16,532 nt of DNA from positions 1 to 16,532 of the forward strand of contig JAJZKG010000010.1 in the NCBI GenBank assembly GCA_021809565.1. The letters run 5' to 3'. The notes below the pieces were generated by a model. That model was not told the DNA's origin. It saw only the letters and a program-made list of their open reading frames with translations, and did no database searches. Made by a program: the position numbers and the translations under genes. Positions 1 through 6,364 of this stretch are shown piece by piece. How positions within the stretch are numbered: the first letter of the stretch is position 1; the number at the start of each line of letters is the position of its first letter. The DNA comes from a bacterium (GTDB lineage Bacteria > Patescibacteria > Dojkabacteria > JAKAPS01 > JAJZLI01).

Positions 1-281
1 ATTGCAACATTGTCAGATCTTGATATTAATTGTAAATTCTTTACATTCAATATTATATTCATAACATCTTCATGAACTCCATCAATAGTAGAGTACTCAT
101 GGTTTATATTATCAATTTTTATTGATGTAACTGCAGCTCCCCTTAATGATGAAAGAAGAATTCTTCTTAATGTATTTCCAACAGTGTATCCATATCCTTT
201 ATTTAGTGGGGATATTGAATATTTTCCATAGAAATCATTTTCTTCTAATGTTTTTATTTTCTGTAAATCTATATTAATCAT
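1..281 (-). CDS. rpoA: RNA polymerase alpha subunit, N-terminal part (partial)
   Basis: This is the start of the RNA polymerase alpha subunit, which nucleates polymerase assembly by dimerising and binding beta and beta'. Translating the minus strand from the ATG at 281-279 gives a protein beginning [20 protein letters not shown]. About 30 residues on comes [20 protein letters not shown], the hallmark of the alpha N-terminal assembly domain. Only 93 codons are present because the gene runs off the left edge, so most of the N-terminal domain and the whole C-terminal DNA-binding domain lie outside the window. It starts 17 bases after the rpsD stop and is the last visible gene of the infA to rpoA operon. 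I see no Shine-Dalgarno in the gap. Identity is secure; completeness cannot be judged. Confidence 0.93.
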   Translation of the reverse strand, partial: MINIDLQKIKTLEENDFYGKYSISPLNKGYGYTVGNTLRRILLSSLRGAAVTSIKIDNINHEYSTIDGVHEDVMNIILNVKNLQLISRSDNVA

Positions 282-298
282 AACTTTAAATAATAATA

Positions 299-919
299 TT
301 ATCTAGAATAGTATTCTACCACAAGACTAGGTTGAATACTTGGATCAAAAAAATCTTTTTCAGGAAGAGATTCAATTGTAGCTTTATTTTTAGACACGCT
401 AATCCAGGATGGTATATTTGCTTCAACCCCTTTTAGCGGATCCTTAAAAAATTCCATATTCATACTTTTTATTTTTAACTCCACAACATCACTAGGGTTT
501 AGTAGTGTTGATGGTATATTATTTGATCTCCCATTTATAGTAAAATGCCCATGAGTAACTAATTGTCTTGCTGTAGCTCTGTTTGGAGCATATCCCATTC
601 TAAAAACCACATTATCAAACCTTCTTTCCAAAACTTGTAATAACGTTAATCCTGTATCACCTTTTTTCTGAAGAGCTATATCATAATATCTTCTAAATTG
701 TTTTTCTAAAACACCATACATCCTTTTAATTTTTTGCTTTTCTCTGAATTGTATAGCAAAATTTGACTGTCTTTTGTAAGAAAATCTATTAGATCCTGGT
801 AAAGCACCATTTCTCCTTAAAAATGGACATTTTGAGGTATAACACTTAGATCCTTTTAAATAGAGCTTTTGGTGTTCCCTTAAACATTGTTTACATTTTG
901 ATTCAGTATATTTAGCCAT
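299..919 (-). CDS. rpsD: 30S ribosomal protein S4 (zinc-binding type)
   Basis: Ribosomal protein S4 is a primary 16S rRNA binder that starts assembly of the 30S body. The product has 206 residues, normal for the family. The N-terminal part carries Cys9-x2-Cys12-x13-Cys26-x4-Cys31, the zinc-binding form of S4 rather than the cysteine-free form. The S4 RNA-binding fold follows in the middle, with [13 protein letters not shown] (about 97-109) and [15 protein letters not shown] (about 117-131). Genes on both sides are where expected: rpsK ends 3 bases upstream and rpoA begins 17 bases downstream. In many bacteria S4 represses its own operon by binding leader mRNA; nothing here shows whether that holds. 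Confidence 0.97.
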   Translation of the reverse strand: MAKYTESKCKQCLREHQKLYLKGSKCYTSKCPFLRRNGALPGSNRFSYKRQSNFAIQFREKQKIKRMYGVLEKQFRRYYDIALQKKGDTGLTLLQVLERRFDNVVFRMGYAPNRATARQLVTHGHFTINGRSNNIPSTLLNPSDVVELKIKSMNMEFFKDPLKGVEANIPSWISVSKNKATIESLPEKDFFDPSIQPSLVVEYYSR

Positions 920-922
920 AAT

Positions 923-1303
923 TTATTTTCTAGGTTGTTTTTTAGCCCTACATCCATTATGTGGAATAGGAGTTATATCAGATAAAGATAATATTTTAAG
1001 TCCTGATGATTTTAAACTTTTTACAGCCATTTGTCTACCCATACCCGGACCAGATATAAAAACATCCACATCAGACAATCCATATTTTTGAGATTTTAAA
1101 ACTGCATCTTCTGCAACTCTAGAAGCAGCAAAAGGAGTACTTTTACGAGCACCCTTAAATCCAACTACTCCAGCGGATGATGATGCAAGTACATTTCCAG
1201 ACATATCTGTCAGTGTTATTATAGTATTATTGAAGGTAGAAGCAACATAGGCCTTACCTTTCGTTATTCTAACCTTTTCTTTTCTAATCTTTTTTTCTGC
1301 CAT
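923..1303 (-). CDS. rpsK: 30S ribosomal protein S11
   Basis: Ribosomal protein S11 sits on the 30S platform and contacts the 16S rRNA near the mRNA exit. The 126-residue product has the expected core: [20 protein letters not shown] near residues 18-37, [19 protein letters not shown] in the middle, and a basic C-terminus ending [12 protein letters not shown]. The N-terminus is rich in Lys and Arg, as usual for this protein. It lies 1 base downstream of rpsM and 3 bases upstream of rpsD, so translation is probably coupled through the operon. Nothing looks unusual in length or sequence. Confidence 0.97.
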   Translation of the reverse strand: MAEKKIRKEKVRITKGKAYVASTFNNTIITLTDMSGNVLASSSAGVVGFKGARKSTPFAASRVAEDAVLKSQKYGLSDVDVFISGPGMGRQMAVKSLKSSGLKILSLSDITPIPHNGCRAKKQPRK

Positions 1304-1304
1304 A

Positions 1305-1706
1305 TTATTTCTTCTCTATTTTCTTATTTAGACCTCCAACAGCAACTCTAACCTTACCTTTTCTTGTACGAGCGTTATGCCTTGTACGTTGACCTCTGAC
1401 GGGCAATCCAATTTTATGTCTAATACCTCTATATGAACGTATATCTCTCAATCTTTTGATGTCTTGATACACTTTTTGTCTTAAATTACCTTCTACTAAT
1501 ACATCTCCTCCCTCTATCACCGACCTTATTCTTGCTATTTCATCATCTGTTAAATCATATGTTCTCTTGTCAACACTTATTCTAGCTCTCTCAAGTATTC
1601 TTCTAGATACAGAAATCCCTACTCCAAATATACTTGTAAGGCTTATTTCTATTCTTTTTTTTACAGGTAATTCAACTCCTGCAATTCTTACTTGATTTTG
1701 TGCCAT
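1305..1706 (-). CDS. rpsM: 30S ribosomal protein S13
   Basis: Ribosomal protein S13 is in the 30S head and contacts the P-site tRNA and the 50S subunit through bridge B1. The 133-residue product starts [20 protein letters not shown] and contains the helix-two-turn-helix region followed by [20 protein letters not shown], which is diagnostic of S13, and a basic C-terminal tail for tRNA contact. The ATG shares its first base with the last base of the rpmJ stop codon (TAATG), so the two genes are translationally coupled. The stop is 1 base before rpsK starts. Confidence 0.97.
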   Translation of the reverse strand: MAQNQVRIAGVELPVKKRIEISLTSIFGVGISVSRRILERARISVDKRTYDLTDDEIARIRSVIEGGDVLVEGNLRQKVYQDIKRLRDIRSYRGIRHKIGLPVRGQRTRHNARTRKGKVRVAVGGLNKKIEKK

Positions 1707-1822
1707 TATCCTTGTCTTTGTTTATGTTTAGGAGATCTTTTACAATATACAAAAAGTACTCTCTGCCTTTTTACGACATAGCAACTTTTACATATTTTTT
1801 TCACAGAAGACCTAACCTTCAT
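1706..1822 (-). CDS. rpmJ: 50S ribosomal protein L36
   Basis: A 38-codon gene on the minus strand encodes ribosomal protein L36, the smallest 50S protein. The translation begins [20 protein letters not shown] and ends SPKHKQRQG. The zinc ribbon residues Cys11, Cys14, Cys27 and His33 are all present, so this is the zinc-binding (C+) form. It sits between infA (2 bases upstream) and rpsM, whose ATG overlaps its TAA by one base. The infA-rpmJ-rpsM order is the classical one for the end of the spc/alpha ribosomal cluster. Confidence 0.96.
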   Translation of the reverse strand: MKVRSSVKKICKSCYVVKRQRVLFVYCKRSPKHKQRQG

Positions 1823-1824
1823 AA

Positions 1825-2073
1825 TTAATATCTATAAATTATCCTTCCCCTTTTTAAATCGTATTTTGAAATCTCAACCTTAACTTTATCACCCACCAAT
1901 ATCTTTATATAGTGCATCTTCATTTTTCCAGAAAGATACGCAAAAACCTCTTTCCCATTTTCAAGTTCGACTTTAAAAGATAAATCAGGATATGCTTCTT
2001 TAACAGCACCATTAAAATCTATTTTATCTTTACCTTGAGTACCTTTGGTACCTTGAGTCTGGGTTCCTTCCAT
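1825..2073 (-). CDS. infA: Translation initiation factor IF-1 with an N-terminal extension
   Basis: IF-1 is the small OB-fold factor that binds the 30S A site during initiation. Residues from about 18 to 82 follow the family closely, including [33 protein letters not shown] and a final [12 protein letters not shown]. The product has 82 residues against about 72 in most bacteria. The excess is a low-complexity head of about 14 residues rich in Thr, Gln and Gly, encoded in part by a 10-bp direct repeat. The ATG at 2073 is the only in-frame start codon upstream of the conserved part, so the extension appears real. No Shine-Dalgarno precedes it. It is the first gene of the operon and has a clear promoter about 30 bases upstream. 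Confidence 0.96.
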   Translation of the reverse strand: MEGTQTQGTKGTQGKDKIDFNGAVKEAYPDLSFKVELENGKEVFAYLSGKMKMHYIKILVGDKVKVEISKYDLKRGRIIYRY

Positions 2074-2101
2074 AAAACATTATTTTAAAAACACAAGAAA
2101 T

Positions 2102-2130
2102 ATTATAACAGAGAAATATTAAGTGTGCAA
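2102..2130 (-). promoter_or_regulatory. Promoter of the infA-rpmJ-rpsM-rpsK-rpsD-rpoA operon
   Basis: Reading the minus strand, TTGCAC (2130-2125) and a perfect TATAAT (2107-2102) are separated by 17 bases. Transcription would start near 2095, leaving a leader of roughly 20 bases before the infA ATG at 2073. The leader is AT-rich and has no Shine-Dalgarno. Confidence 0.75.
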
Positions 2131-2148
2131 CATACAAATTCACGGTTA

Positions 2149-2195
2149 CGGGCTGAGGTCTTGATTGTTTTTAAACAAAAAAGACCTCTAGCCCG
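2149..2195. terminator. Long GC-rich hairpin downstream of the 71-residue gene
   Basis: The arms 2149-2162 and 2181-2195 are complementary over 14 pairs with a single bulged base. The 18-base loop contains a further 6-bp stem (2165-2170 with 2173-2178), giving a long rod. It lies just past the stop of the small membrane-protein gene and just before the infA promoter, so a terminator or insulator role is likely. Neither strand has a proper run of T after the outer stem, so it is not a textbook intrinsic terminator. Confidence 0.55.
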
Positions 2196-2205
2196 AGAAG
2201 AGAGA

Positions 2206-2421
2206 CTACAGTTGTCGCTTTTTTACCGAAAGATTCATCATCTTTTCAGCATTTAGTATAGCGCCAAGTGCCAGTGCTGAGATCACTAAGGTTATCGTAA
2301 TGAACGGACCTACTCCAGATAAAACACCAACTACTAAGGCAATTGCAACAAAGAATAGTATCCTCAATACAACAACAGTAACACTGACGTAGTACGCAAG
2401 CTTAGCAAATTTACCAACCAT
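2206..2421 (-). CDS. Small two-helix membrane protein, unknown function
   Basis: I do not recognise this 71-residue protein. It has a short basic N-terminus and two hydrophobic helices, about residues 10-36 and 38-57, joined by a tight turn containing Gly-Val-Gly-Pro. A polar C-terminal tail ends in KKRQL. Positive charge at both ends fits an inner-membrane hairpin with both ends in the cytoplasm. It is unlikely to be an F-type c subunit: there is no Arg-Gln/Asn-Pro loop and no buried acidic residue in helix 2. Translation signals are strong: AAAGGAG ends 5 bases before the ATG. The coding sequence is about 39% G+C by hand count, visibly richer than its neighbours. It has its own promoter and is flanked by hairpins on both sides, so it looks like a self-contained cassette between two housekeeping operons. 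Confidence 0.72.
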   Translation of the reverse strand: MVGKFAKLAYYVSVTVVVLRILFFVAIALVVGVLSGVGPFITITLVISALALGAILNAEKMMNLSVKKRQL

Positions 2422-2426
2422 CGTAT

Positions 2427-2433
2427 CTCCTTT
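2427..2433 (-). promoter_or_regulatory. Canonical Shine-Dalgarno of the 71-residue gene
   Basis: On the minus strand AAAGGAG is followed by a 5-base spacer and the ATG at 2421. This fixes the start and is notable because most genes in the window lack a recognisable ribosome binding site. Confidence 0.8.
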
Positions 2434-2442
2434 AGAGAGGTT

Positions 2443-2463
2443 GAAGACAAGAATCTTGTCTTC
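2443..2463 (-). promoter_or_regulatory. Perfect hairpin in the 5' leader of the 71-residue gene
   Basis: The arms GAAGACAAG and CTTGTCTTC (2443-2451 and 2455-2463) form a perfect 9-bp stem with a 3-base loop. It lies between the promoter at 2495-2522 and the Shine-Dalgarno at 2427-2433 and would be in the transcribed leader. It could stabilise the mRNA or act as a regulatory element; there is no direct evidence for either. Confidence 0.5.
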
Positions 2464-2494
2464 ACTGCCTACATCAGGATTTCTCCTAAAATAG

Positions 2495-2522
2495 AGTATA
2501 TCATAGAATTCTATAGGTTCAA
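2495..2522 (-). promoter_or_regulatory. Promoter of the 71-residue membrane-protein gene
   Basis: On the minus strand TTGAAC (2522-2517) and TATACT (2500-2495, 5 of 6 consensus) are 16 bases apart. The predicted leader is about 65 bases and includes the 2443-2463 hairpin. The region overlaps the divergent dnaG promoter. Confidence 0.6.
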
Positions 2523-2548
2523 AATTGGTTATATCTTTGTGATATAAT
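2518..2548 (+). promoter_or_regulatory. dnaG promoter giving a near-leaderless mRNA
   Basis: A perfect TATAAT at 2543-2548 ends 7 bases before the dnaG ATG at 2556, so transcription should begin at or next to the start codon. The -35 element is weak (TTCAAA at 2518-2523, 19-base spacing). The GAGG at 2550-2553 is only 2 bases from the ATG, too close to act as a ribosome binding site. Confidence 0.6.
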
Positions 2549-2555
2549 TGAGGTT

Positions 2556-4277
2556 ATGTTAGATAAAGATCAGATAAATGCAATTAAAGAAAGAATTAAT
2601 ATCGTTGATGTTGTATCTGAGCATCTAAGCTTAAAAAAAGCAGGTAGGTCATATTTTGCATTATGCCCATTCCATCAAGAAAATACTCCATCCTTCTCAA
2701 TTAACGAGGATTTTCAATTTTTTCACTGTTTCGGATGTCAAGAGTCTGGAGATGTTATAACATTTGTGGAAAAAATAGAAAATGTTGATTTTAACGAAGC
2801 TATTGAGATTTTAGCAAAAAGAGCAGGGGTAAAAATAGAAAAAAAATATAATAAAGATGAAGTTAGAAAATCCAACAGAATTGATATTTTAAAAATTAAT
2901 ACTTTGGTTATAAACTTCTTTCAGTCAGAATTATTAAAAAATAAACAAGCCATATCATATTTACAGAAAAGATTTATAAACAAAGAAAGTGTTAAAACTT
3001 TTAAAATTGGATATAACCCTAGAGGTGATAATTTAACACGATTCTTAAAATCTAAAGGGGTAACCAAAGAATTATCAATAAAATATGGATTTACAAAGGA
3101 TCCAGCTACAAAAGATAATGACAATAAAGGGTTATTACATGATAAATTTCAAAATAGGATAATATTTCCAATATCTAACATTAAGGGTAATATAATAGGT
3201 TTCACATCAAGAGCAATTGATGATACAACTATACCAAAATACTTAAATTCACCAGAAACCGATGTCTTTAAAAAAAGTGATATCCTATATGGAATTGACA
3301 TTGCTAAGAATCATATTTCCAAACAAGACTCCGTTATAATAACTGAAGGCAACATAGATGTTATACAGTCTAATCAAAATGGAATTTTAAACATAGTAGG
3401 TATTCAAGGTACAGCTATAACTGAAAACCATTTGAATATGTTAAAAAGATTTACAAATAATATCTATTTTGCATTTGACTCTGACAAAGCAGGTTATGCA
3501 GCATTAAGAAAAAGTTCTGTACTAGCTGAGAATAGAAATTTTAATACAATGGTAATAGATCTTAGAGAAGCTAAAGATATTGATGAATACATATTAAAAT
3601 ATGGGAGTGAAAGATGGAAGTTGGCTGTTAATGATGCTAAAGATTATTTATCATTTATAATGGATTACGAAATCAATAACAATAATATTCAAAGCTATAG
3701 GGGGAAAATAGCAGTTGTTGAGAATATATCTGAAGTTTTAAACAGTATACCAAATGTTATAAAAAAAAGTTTCTTTGTATCAGAACTTGCAAAGAGATTG
3801 GATCTTAGTTTTGATATTGTAGATCAATATATTAAAAAAAATATTATAAAAAAACCTATATATGATATATCTCAAGAACTTAACAAAACCCGTATTAATA
3901 AAAATATTGAAATTTATTTTCTATATATAATAATTAATTATCCTGAATTAAGAGGCTTGGCAGTTTCAAATATTAAACCAGAATATTTAAACGATCCATA
4001 TTCAAAAAAAATTTATGAACACCTTATTTTAAACGACTTTAAAAAAGATATAGATACAATAGATATGAGCATACAAAGATCAGTTAGCCAAGAATATATT
4101 ATGAATGATGATGTCAAAAAAATAGAAAGTGATATTTCAAATATAATTAAGATCATTAAAAATAGATATATAAAAGATACAATAAAGGGTCTTAAAAGCC
4201 AGTTAAAAAACGACCCAAAAGAGAACCAAAGAATCCTTAAAAAAATAGGGAGATTGTCCTCAGAATATATACAATAA
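2556..4277 (+). CDS. dnaG: DNA primase DnaG
   Basis: DnaG makes the RNA primers for replication. The 573-residue protein has the expected domain order. The N-terminal CHC2 zinc finger has Cys37, His40, Cys58 and Cys61 within CPFHQENTPSF and FHCFGC. The catalytic core follows, with the Toprim motif ITEGNIDVI (Glu265) and the acidic pair in FAFDSDKAG (Asp308, Asp310). A C-terminal helical region, about residues 365-573, should hold the helicase-interaction domain. Glu-Gly-Asn replaces the more usual Glu-Gly-Tyr after the Toprim glutamate, a minor change. Length is close to normal, a little short at the C-terminus. The gene stands alone behind its own promoter and is divergent from the 71-residue gene. 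I see no intrinsic terminator after it. Confidence 0.97.
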   Translation: MLDKDQINAIKERINIVDVVSEHLSLKKAGRSYFALCPFHQENTPSFSINEDFQFFHCFGCQESGDVITFVEKIENVDFNEAIEILAKRAGVKIEKKYNKDEVRKSNRIDILKINTLVINFFQSELLKNKQAISYLQKRFINKESVKTFKIGYNPRGDNLTRFLKSKGVTKELSIKYGFTKDPATKDNDNKGLLHDKFQNRIIFPISNIKGNIIGFTSRAIDDTTIPKYLNSPETDVFKKSDILYGIDIAKNHISKQDSVIITEGNIDVIQSNQNGILNIVGIQGTAITENHLNMLKRFTNNIYFAFDSDKAGYAALRKSSVLAENRNFNTMVIDLREAKDIDEYILKYGSERWKLAVNDAKDYLSFIMDYEINNNNIQSYRGKIAVVENISEVLNSIPNVIKKSFFVSELAKRLDLSFDIVDQYIKKNIIKKPIYDISQELNKTRINKNIEIYFLYIIINYPELRGLAVSNIKPEYLNDPYSKKIYEHLILNDFKKDIDTIDMSIQRSVSQEYIMNDDVKKIESDISNIIKIIKNRYIKDTIKGLKSQLKNDPKENQRILKKIGRLSSEYIQ

Positions 4278-4325
4278 TACATCCTTTAAATATTTGGTAA
4301 TTTTCAAACTAAACACTATATACGA

Positions 4326-4354
4326 TTGACAAAGTAGATTGAATATGGTAGAAT
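4326..4354 (+). promoter_or_regulatory. Consensus promoter of the muralytic gene, with a long leader
   Basis: TTGACA (4326-4331) and TAGAAT (4349-4354) are separated by exactly 17 bases, the best sigma-70 type promoter in the window. The start near 4361 leaves about 80 untranslated bases before the ATG at 4442. That leader contains a 6-bp stem (4379-4384 with 4407-4412) and a GTAATTAC palindrome at 4423-4430. No Shine-Dalgarno is present. Confidence 0.75.
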
Positions 4355-4441
4355 ACTGCTTGTGTTTATTTTTTCCCACCTGTAGTCTATTTAATTTTAT
4401 TTATATTACAGGGCTAAAATTAGTAATTACACAAATATTAA

Positions 4442-5005
4442 ATGAATACAATTGATGTATCGAAGCGATCGCCAAAATGGCTATTGTTTATATTAGCTTC
4501 TCTTATTATCCCCCCAATAATTTTTGCTAAACCAATAAATTACAATCAAATAAAAAACAATTCAGAAAACCATGTTGTACATAATAGTGTTCATAGCAAA
4601 GCTATAACATTAACCACACTTACAACAAGAATTAAACCTGCAGAAAAAATACAGGAATCTATAGTAGGAGTTAAAAAAGTAGTATTTGCAACTTATACTC
4701 CTGTAACTCCATCAAATACATATTTATCTGGGGAAAGTACTTACTTACCTACAATTAATGCTGCAGCAGCAAAATATAGTTTAAATCCAGAATTATTAAT
4801 TAGTATAATTTCTTGTGAAAGTGGATTTAATCCTAGAGCATACAACCCATCAGGTGCATCAGGTATAGCACAATTTATGCCTTCAACATTCTATGGAAGT
4901 TGGAATATATATAGTAGTGGAGGTTTATGGAATCCAACATCACAAATATATGCTATGGCATTAAAAATTTCTCAAGGTGGATTGACCGCTTGGGTATGCA
5001 GATAA
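4442..5005 (+). CDS. Exported lysozyme-like / SLT-type transglycosylase
   Basis: This is a probable peptidoglycan-cleaving enzyme. Residues 12-30 form a hydrophobic signal or anchor segment after a basic start. A polar linker of about 65 residues follows. The C-terminal 90 residues are a compact lysozyme-like domain with SIISCESGFNPRAYNPSGAS and GIAQFMPSTF (about 121-150), where Glu126 is the expected catalytic acid. Cys125 next to it and Cys186 in the final Trp-Val-Cys-Arg could form a disulfide, a pattern familiar from small exported lysozyme-like proteins of Gram-positive and CPR bacteria. Total length is 187 residues. It stands alone and converges on the 5022-5774 gene, separated by a perfect hairpin. 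Likely roles are wall remodelling, cell separation or attack on a host wall; the sequence does not choose between them. Confidence 0.85.
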   Translation: MNTIDVSKRSPKWLLFILASLIIPPIIFAKPINYNQIKNNSENHVVHNSVHSKAITLTTLTTRIKPAEKIQESIVGVKKVVFATYTPVTPSNTYLSGESTYLPTINAAAAKYSLNPELLISIISCESGFNPRAYNPSGASGIAQFMPSTFYGSWNIYSSGGLWNPTSQIYAMALKISQGGLTAWVCR

Positions 5006-5008
5006 TTG

Positions 5009-5038
5009 TAAATGTTAGCTATTAGTAGCTAACATTTA
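5009..5038. terminator. Bidirectional hairpin between convergent genes
   Basis: A perfect 13-bp stem (5009-5021 with 5026-5038) closes a 4-base loop. It begins 3 bases after the stop of the muralytic gene and overlaps the stop and last five codons of the convergent minus-strand gene. It could terminate transcription from both sides, although neither side has a long T-run, so efficiency is uncertain. Confidence 0.65.
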
Positions 5039-5774
5039 CTCCTGCAAGATTCGGTATAAGATAGTATTTACCATTTAGCTTTTCTACCATTTGTGCTGCA
5101 TCAAATTGTACCGCAACATAAGTTGTCTGAAGATTATGAATAGTGAAGGTCTGAGCAATTTCTAAATAGTCATTTGGTAAAACAACTAAATTCTGGGTAG
5201 CACCATTAATGTTCGCAGTAGCTGATGCTATATATAGCTTAATCTTACTATATGAACCGGAAACAAGTGATGTAGAGCCCAAATATTCCACATTAGAAGG
5301 TGCACTCATAGATAATAAATTTGAAGCAACATTATTTGTAAGATCTAATGTTTCCCATCCATTGTATTTAGAAGATTTAGTAGTTGTAGCTTTATTATTA
5401 TATTTGACTTCAACTTTTCTAAAAACTATAGATACATTTTGTGGAGATACAAGATTTTTAATATTTACAGCTGCAGTATTAGTACCATCTGTAATACCAA
5501 ATTGAAGATTTCCAGTTAAATTTTTAGGATATTTATTGGAAAAATTCAATTTATAATTTGCCGGTCCGCTATCTACAGCAACAGCAGGCACATTGTTTTG
5601 AGAGCTGCTAGAAGTATTCTGTGCTATTACACTAGAAGCATGTTCTAAAGATGAACCAATTAAAATACCAATTGATAATATTATTGCTACAAAAACAGCA
5701 ATCCACAGAACTTTTATCCAATTAATCTCCATATTTCTATTGAGAGGATTTGTTAATACATGTTTTATTCCCAT
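5022..5774 (-). CDS. Signal-anchored exported protein with a DUF4382-like domain
   Basis: The 250-residue product has a short cytoplasmic start, a membrane helix at about residues 19-41 and a Ser/Asn-rich linker to about 65. An all-beta extracytoplasmic domain follows. Its second half matches my memory of the DUF4382 pattern: VSIVFRKVEVKYNNK, then GWETLDLTNN, LGSTSLVSGSYSKIKLYIAS and FDAAQMVEKLNGKYYLIPNL. The function of that family is not established. It probably acts on the outer face of the membrane. It is the second gene of a two-gene unit, 18 bases after the 5793-6302 gene, without its own ribosome binding site. An alternative start at Met15 would still keep the helix, so the first 14 residues are uncertain. 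Confidence 0.75.
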   Translation of the reverse strand: MGIKHVLTNPLNRNMEINWIKVLWIAVFVAIILSIGILIGSSLEHASSVIAQNTSSSSQNNVPAVAVDSGPANYKLNFSNKYPKNLTGNLQFGITDGTNTAAVNIKNLVSPQNVSIVFRKVEVKYNNKATTTKSSKYNGWETLDLTNNVASNLLSMSAPSNVEYLGSTSLVSGSYSKIKLYIASATANINGATQNLVVLPNDYLEIAQTFTIHNLQTTYVAVQFDAAQMVEKLNGKYYLIPNLAGVNVSY

Positions 5775-5792
5775 AAATATAATTTTTATAAA

Positions 5793-6302
5793 TTACTTAC
5801 TAGGGTGTGTTTTATAATACTGTACAATAGAAGTATACACCTTTGATGTCTTTGCCAAATCTTCAGTAAACAATACATCTTTTGTATTAATCCTCATCTG
5901 GTCCATTGGTCCATAAGATAATGAGGGAGATAGATGTATTAATGTATATTGAGATTGATTACTAGAACTACCTGAATTCCCAGAAGAACTATTTAATTTT
6001 AAGTAAAATACATTACCTAAATAAATCCATTGACTAGATATACTTTCTATTTTTCCAAAGTATATACTAGAAGTAGAATTATTTAAAAAAACAGCTTGAT
6101 AACCGGAGCTACCCTGTAGTGGAACATATGCAGAACCATTTTGTGATCTAACTCCACCTATATTGAGAAAGAAACCTACAACTACTAAAAAGACAACTAC
6201 TACTATAGCTGCAATTGGAACTATCTGAAGTTCACCCCCAAACCCTCTGTTAGCTTCGGCAGTAACATCTGCATATTTATAAACATTCTGTTGGTTATTC
6301 AT
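5793..6302 (-). CDS. Single-pass membrane protein of a CPR-type family
   Basis: The 169-residue product has a polar start of about 25 residues, one membrane helix (about 27-48) and an extracytoplasmic region. That region contains YQAVFLNNSTSSIYFGKIES, an aromatic stretch with IYLGNVFYLK, a low-complexity Ser/Gly/Asn run, and MRINTKDVLFTEDLAKTSKV near the end. The order 'AVFL..G.vYFGK / v.YL / L.pe..m.In...VLF.E.L...s.V' is one I associate with a membrane protein family common in CPR genomes, of unknown function. That is recall, not a search result. It is co-transcribed with the downstream DUF4382-like gene, and both domains would sit on the same outer face. The ATG lies 7 bases after a -10 hexamer, so the mRNA is probably leaderless. 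Confidence 0.75.
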   Translation of the reverse strand: MNNQQNVYKYADVTAEANRGFGGELQIVPIAAIVVVVFLVVVGFFLNIGGVRSQNGSAYVPLQGSSGYQAVFLNNSTSSIYFGKIESISSQWIYLGNVFYLKLNSSSGNSGSSSNQSQYTLIHLSPSLSYGPMDQMRINTKDVLFTEDLAKTSKVYTSIVQYYKTHPSK

Positions 6303-6309
6303 ATATGTA

Positions 6310-6339
6310 ATTATTAAAATAAATAAAATTAAATGTCAA
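6310..6339 (-). promoter_or_regulatory. Promoter of the two-gene exported-protein operon
   Basis: On the minus strand a perfect TTGACA (6339-6334) and AATAAT (6315-6310, 5 of 6) are 18 bases apart. The -10 ends 7 bases before the ATG at 6302, so transcription would start at about the start codon. Confidence 0.65.
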
Positions 6340-6364
6340 TACCACTTGCATCAATAGTAAGAAA

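Noticed and set aside
2206..2421. The 71-residue protein as the missing ATP synthase c subunit
   Set aside because: Size and two helices fit, but there is no Arg-Gln/Asn-Pro loop and no acidic residue within helix 2; it is also far from the operon and has basic ends.
5209..5505. 98-codon plus-strand open frame
   Set aside because: It is antisense to the DUF4382-like gene, which has a coherent signal anchor and domain.
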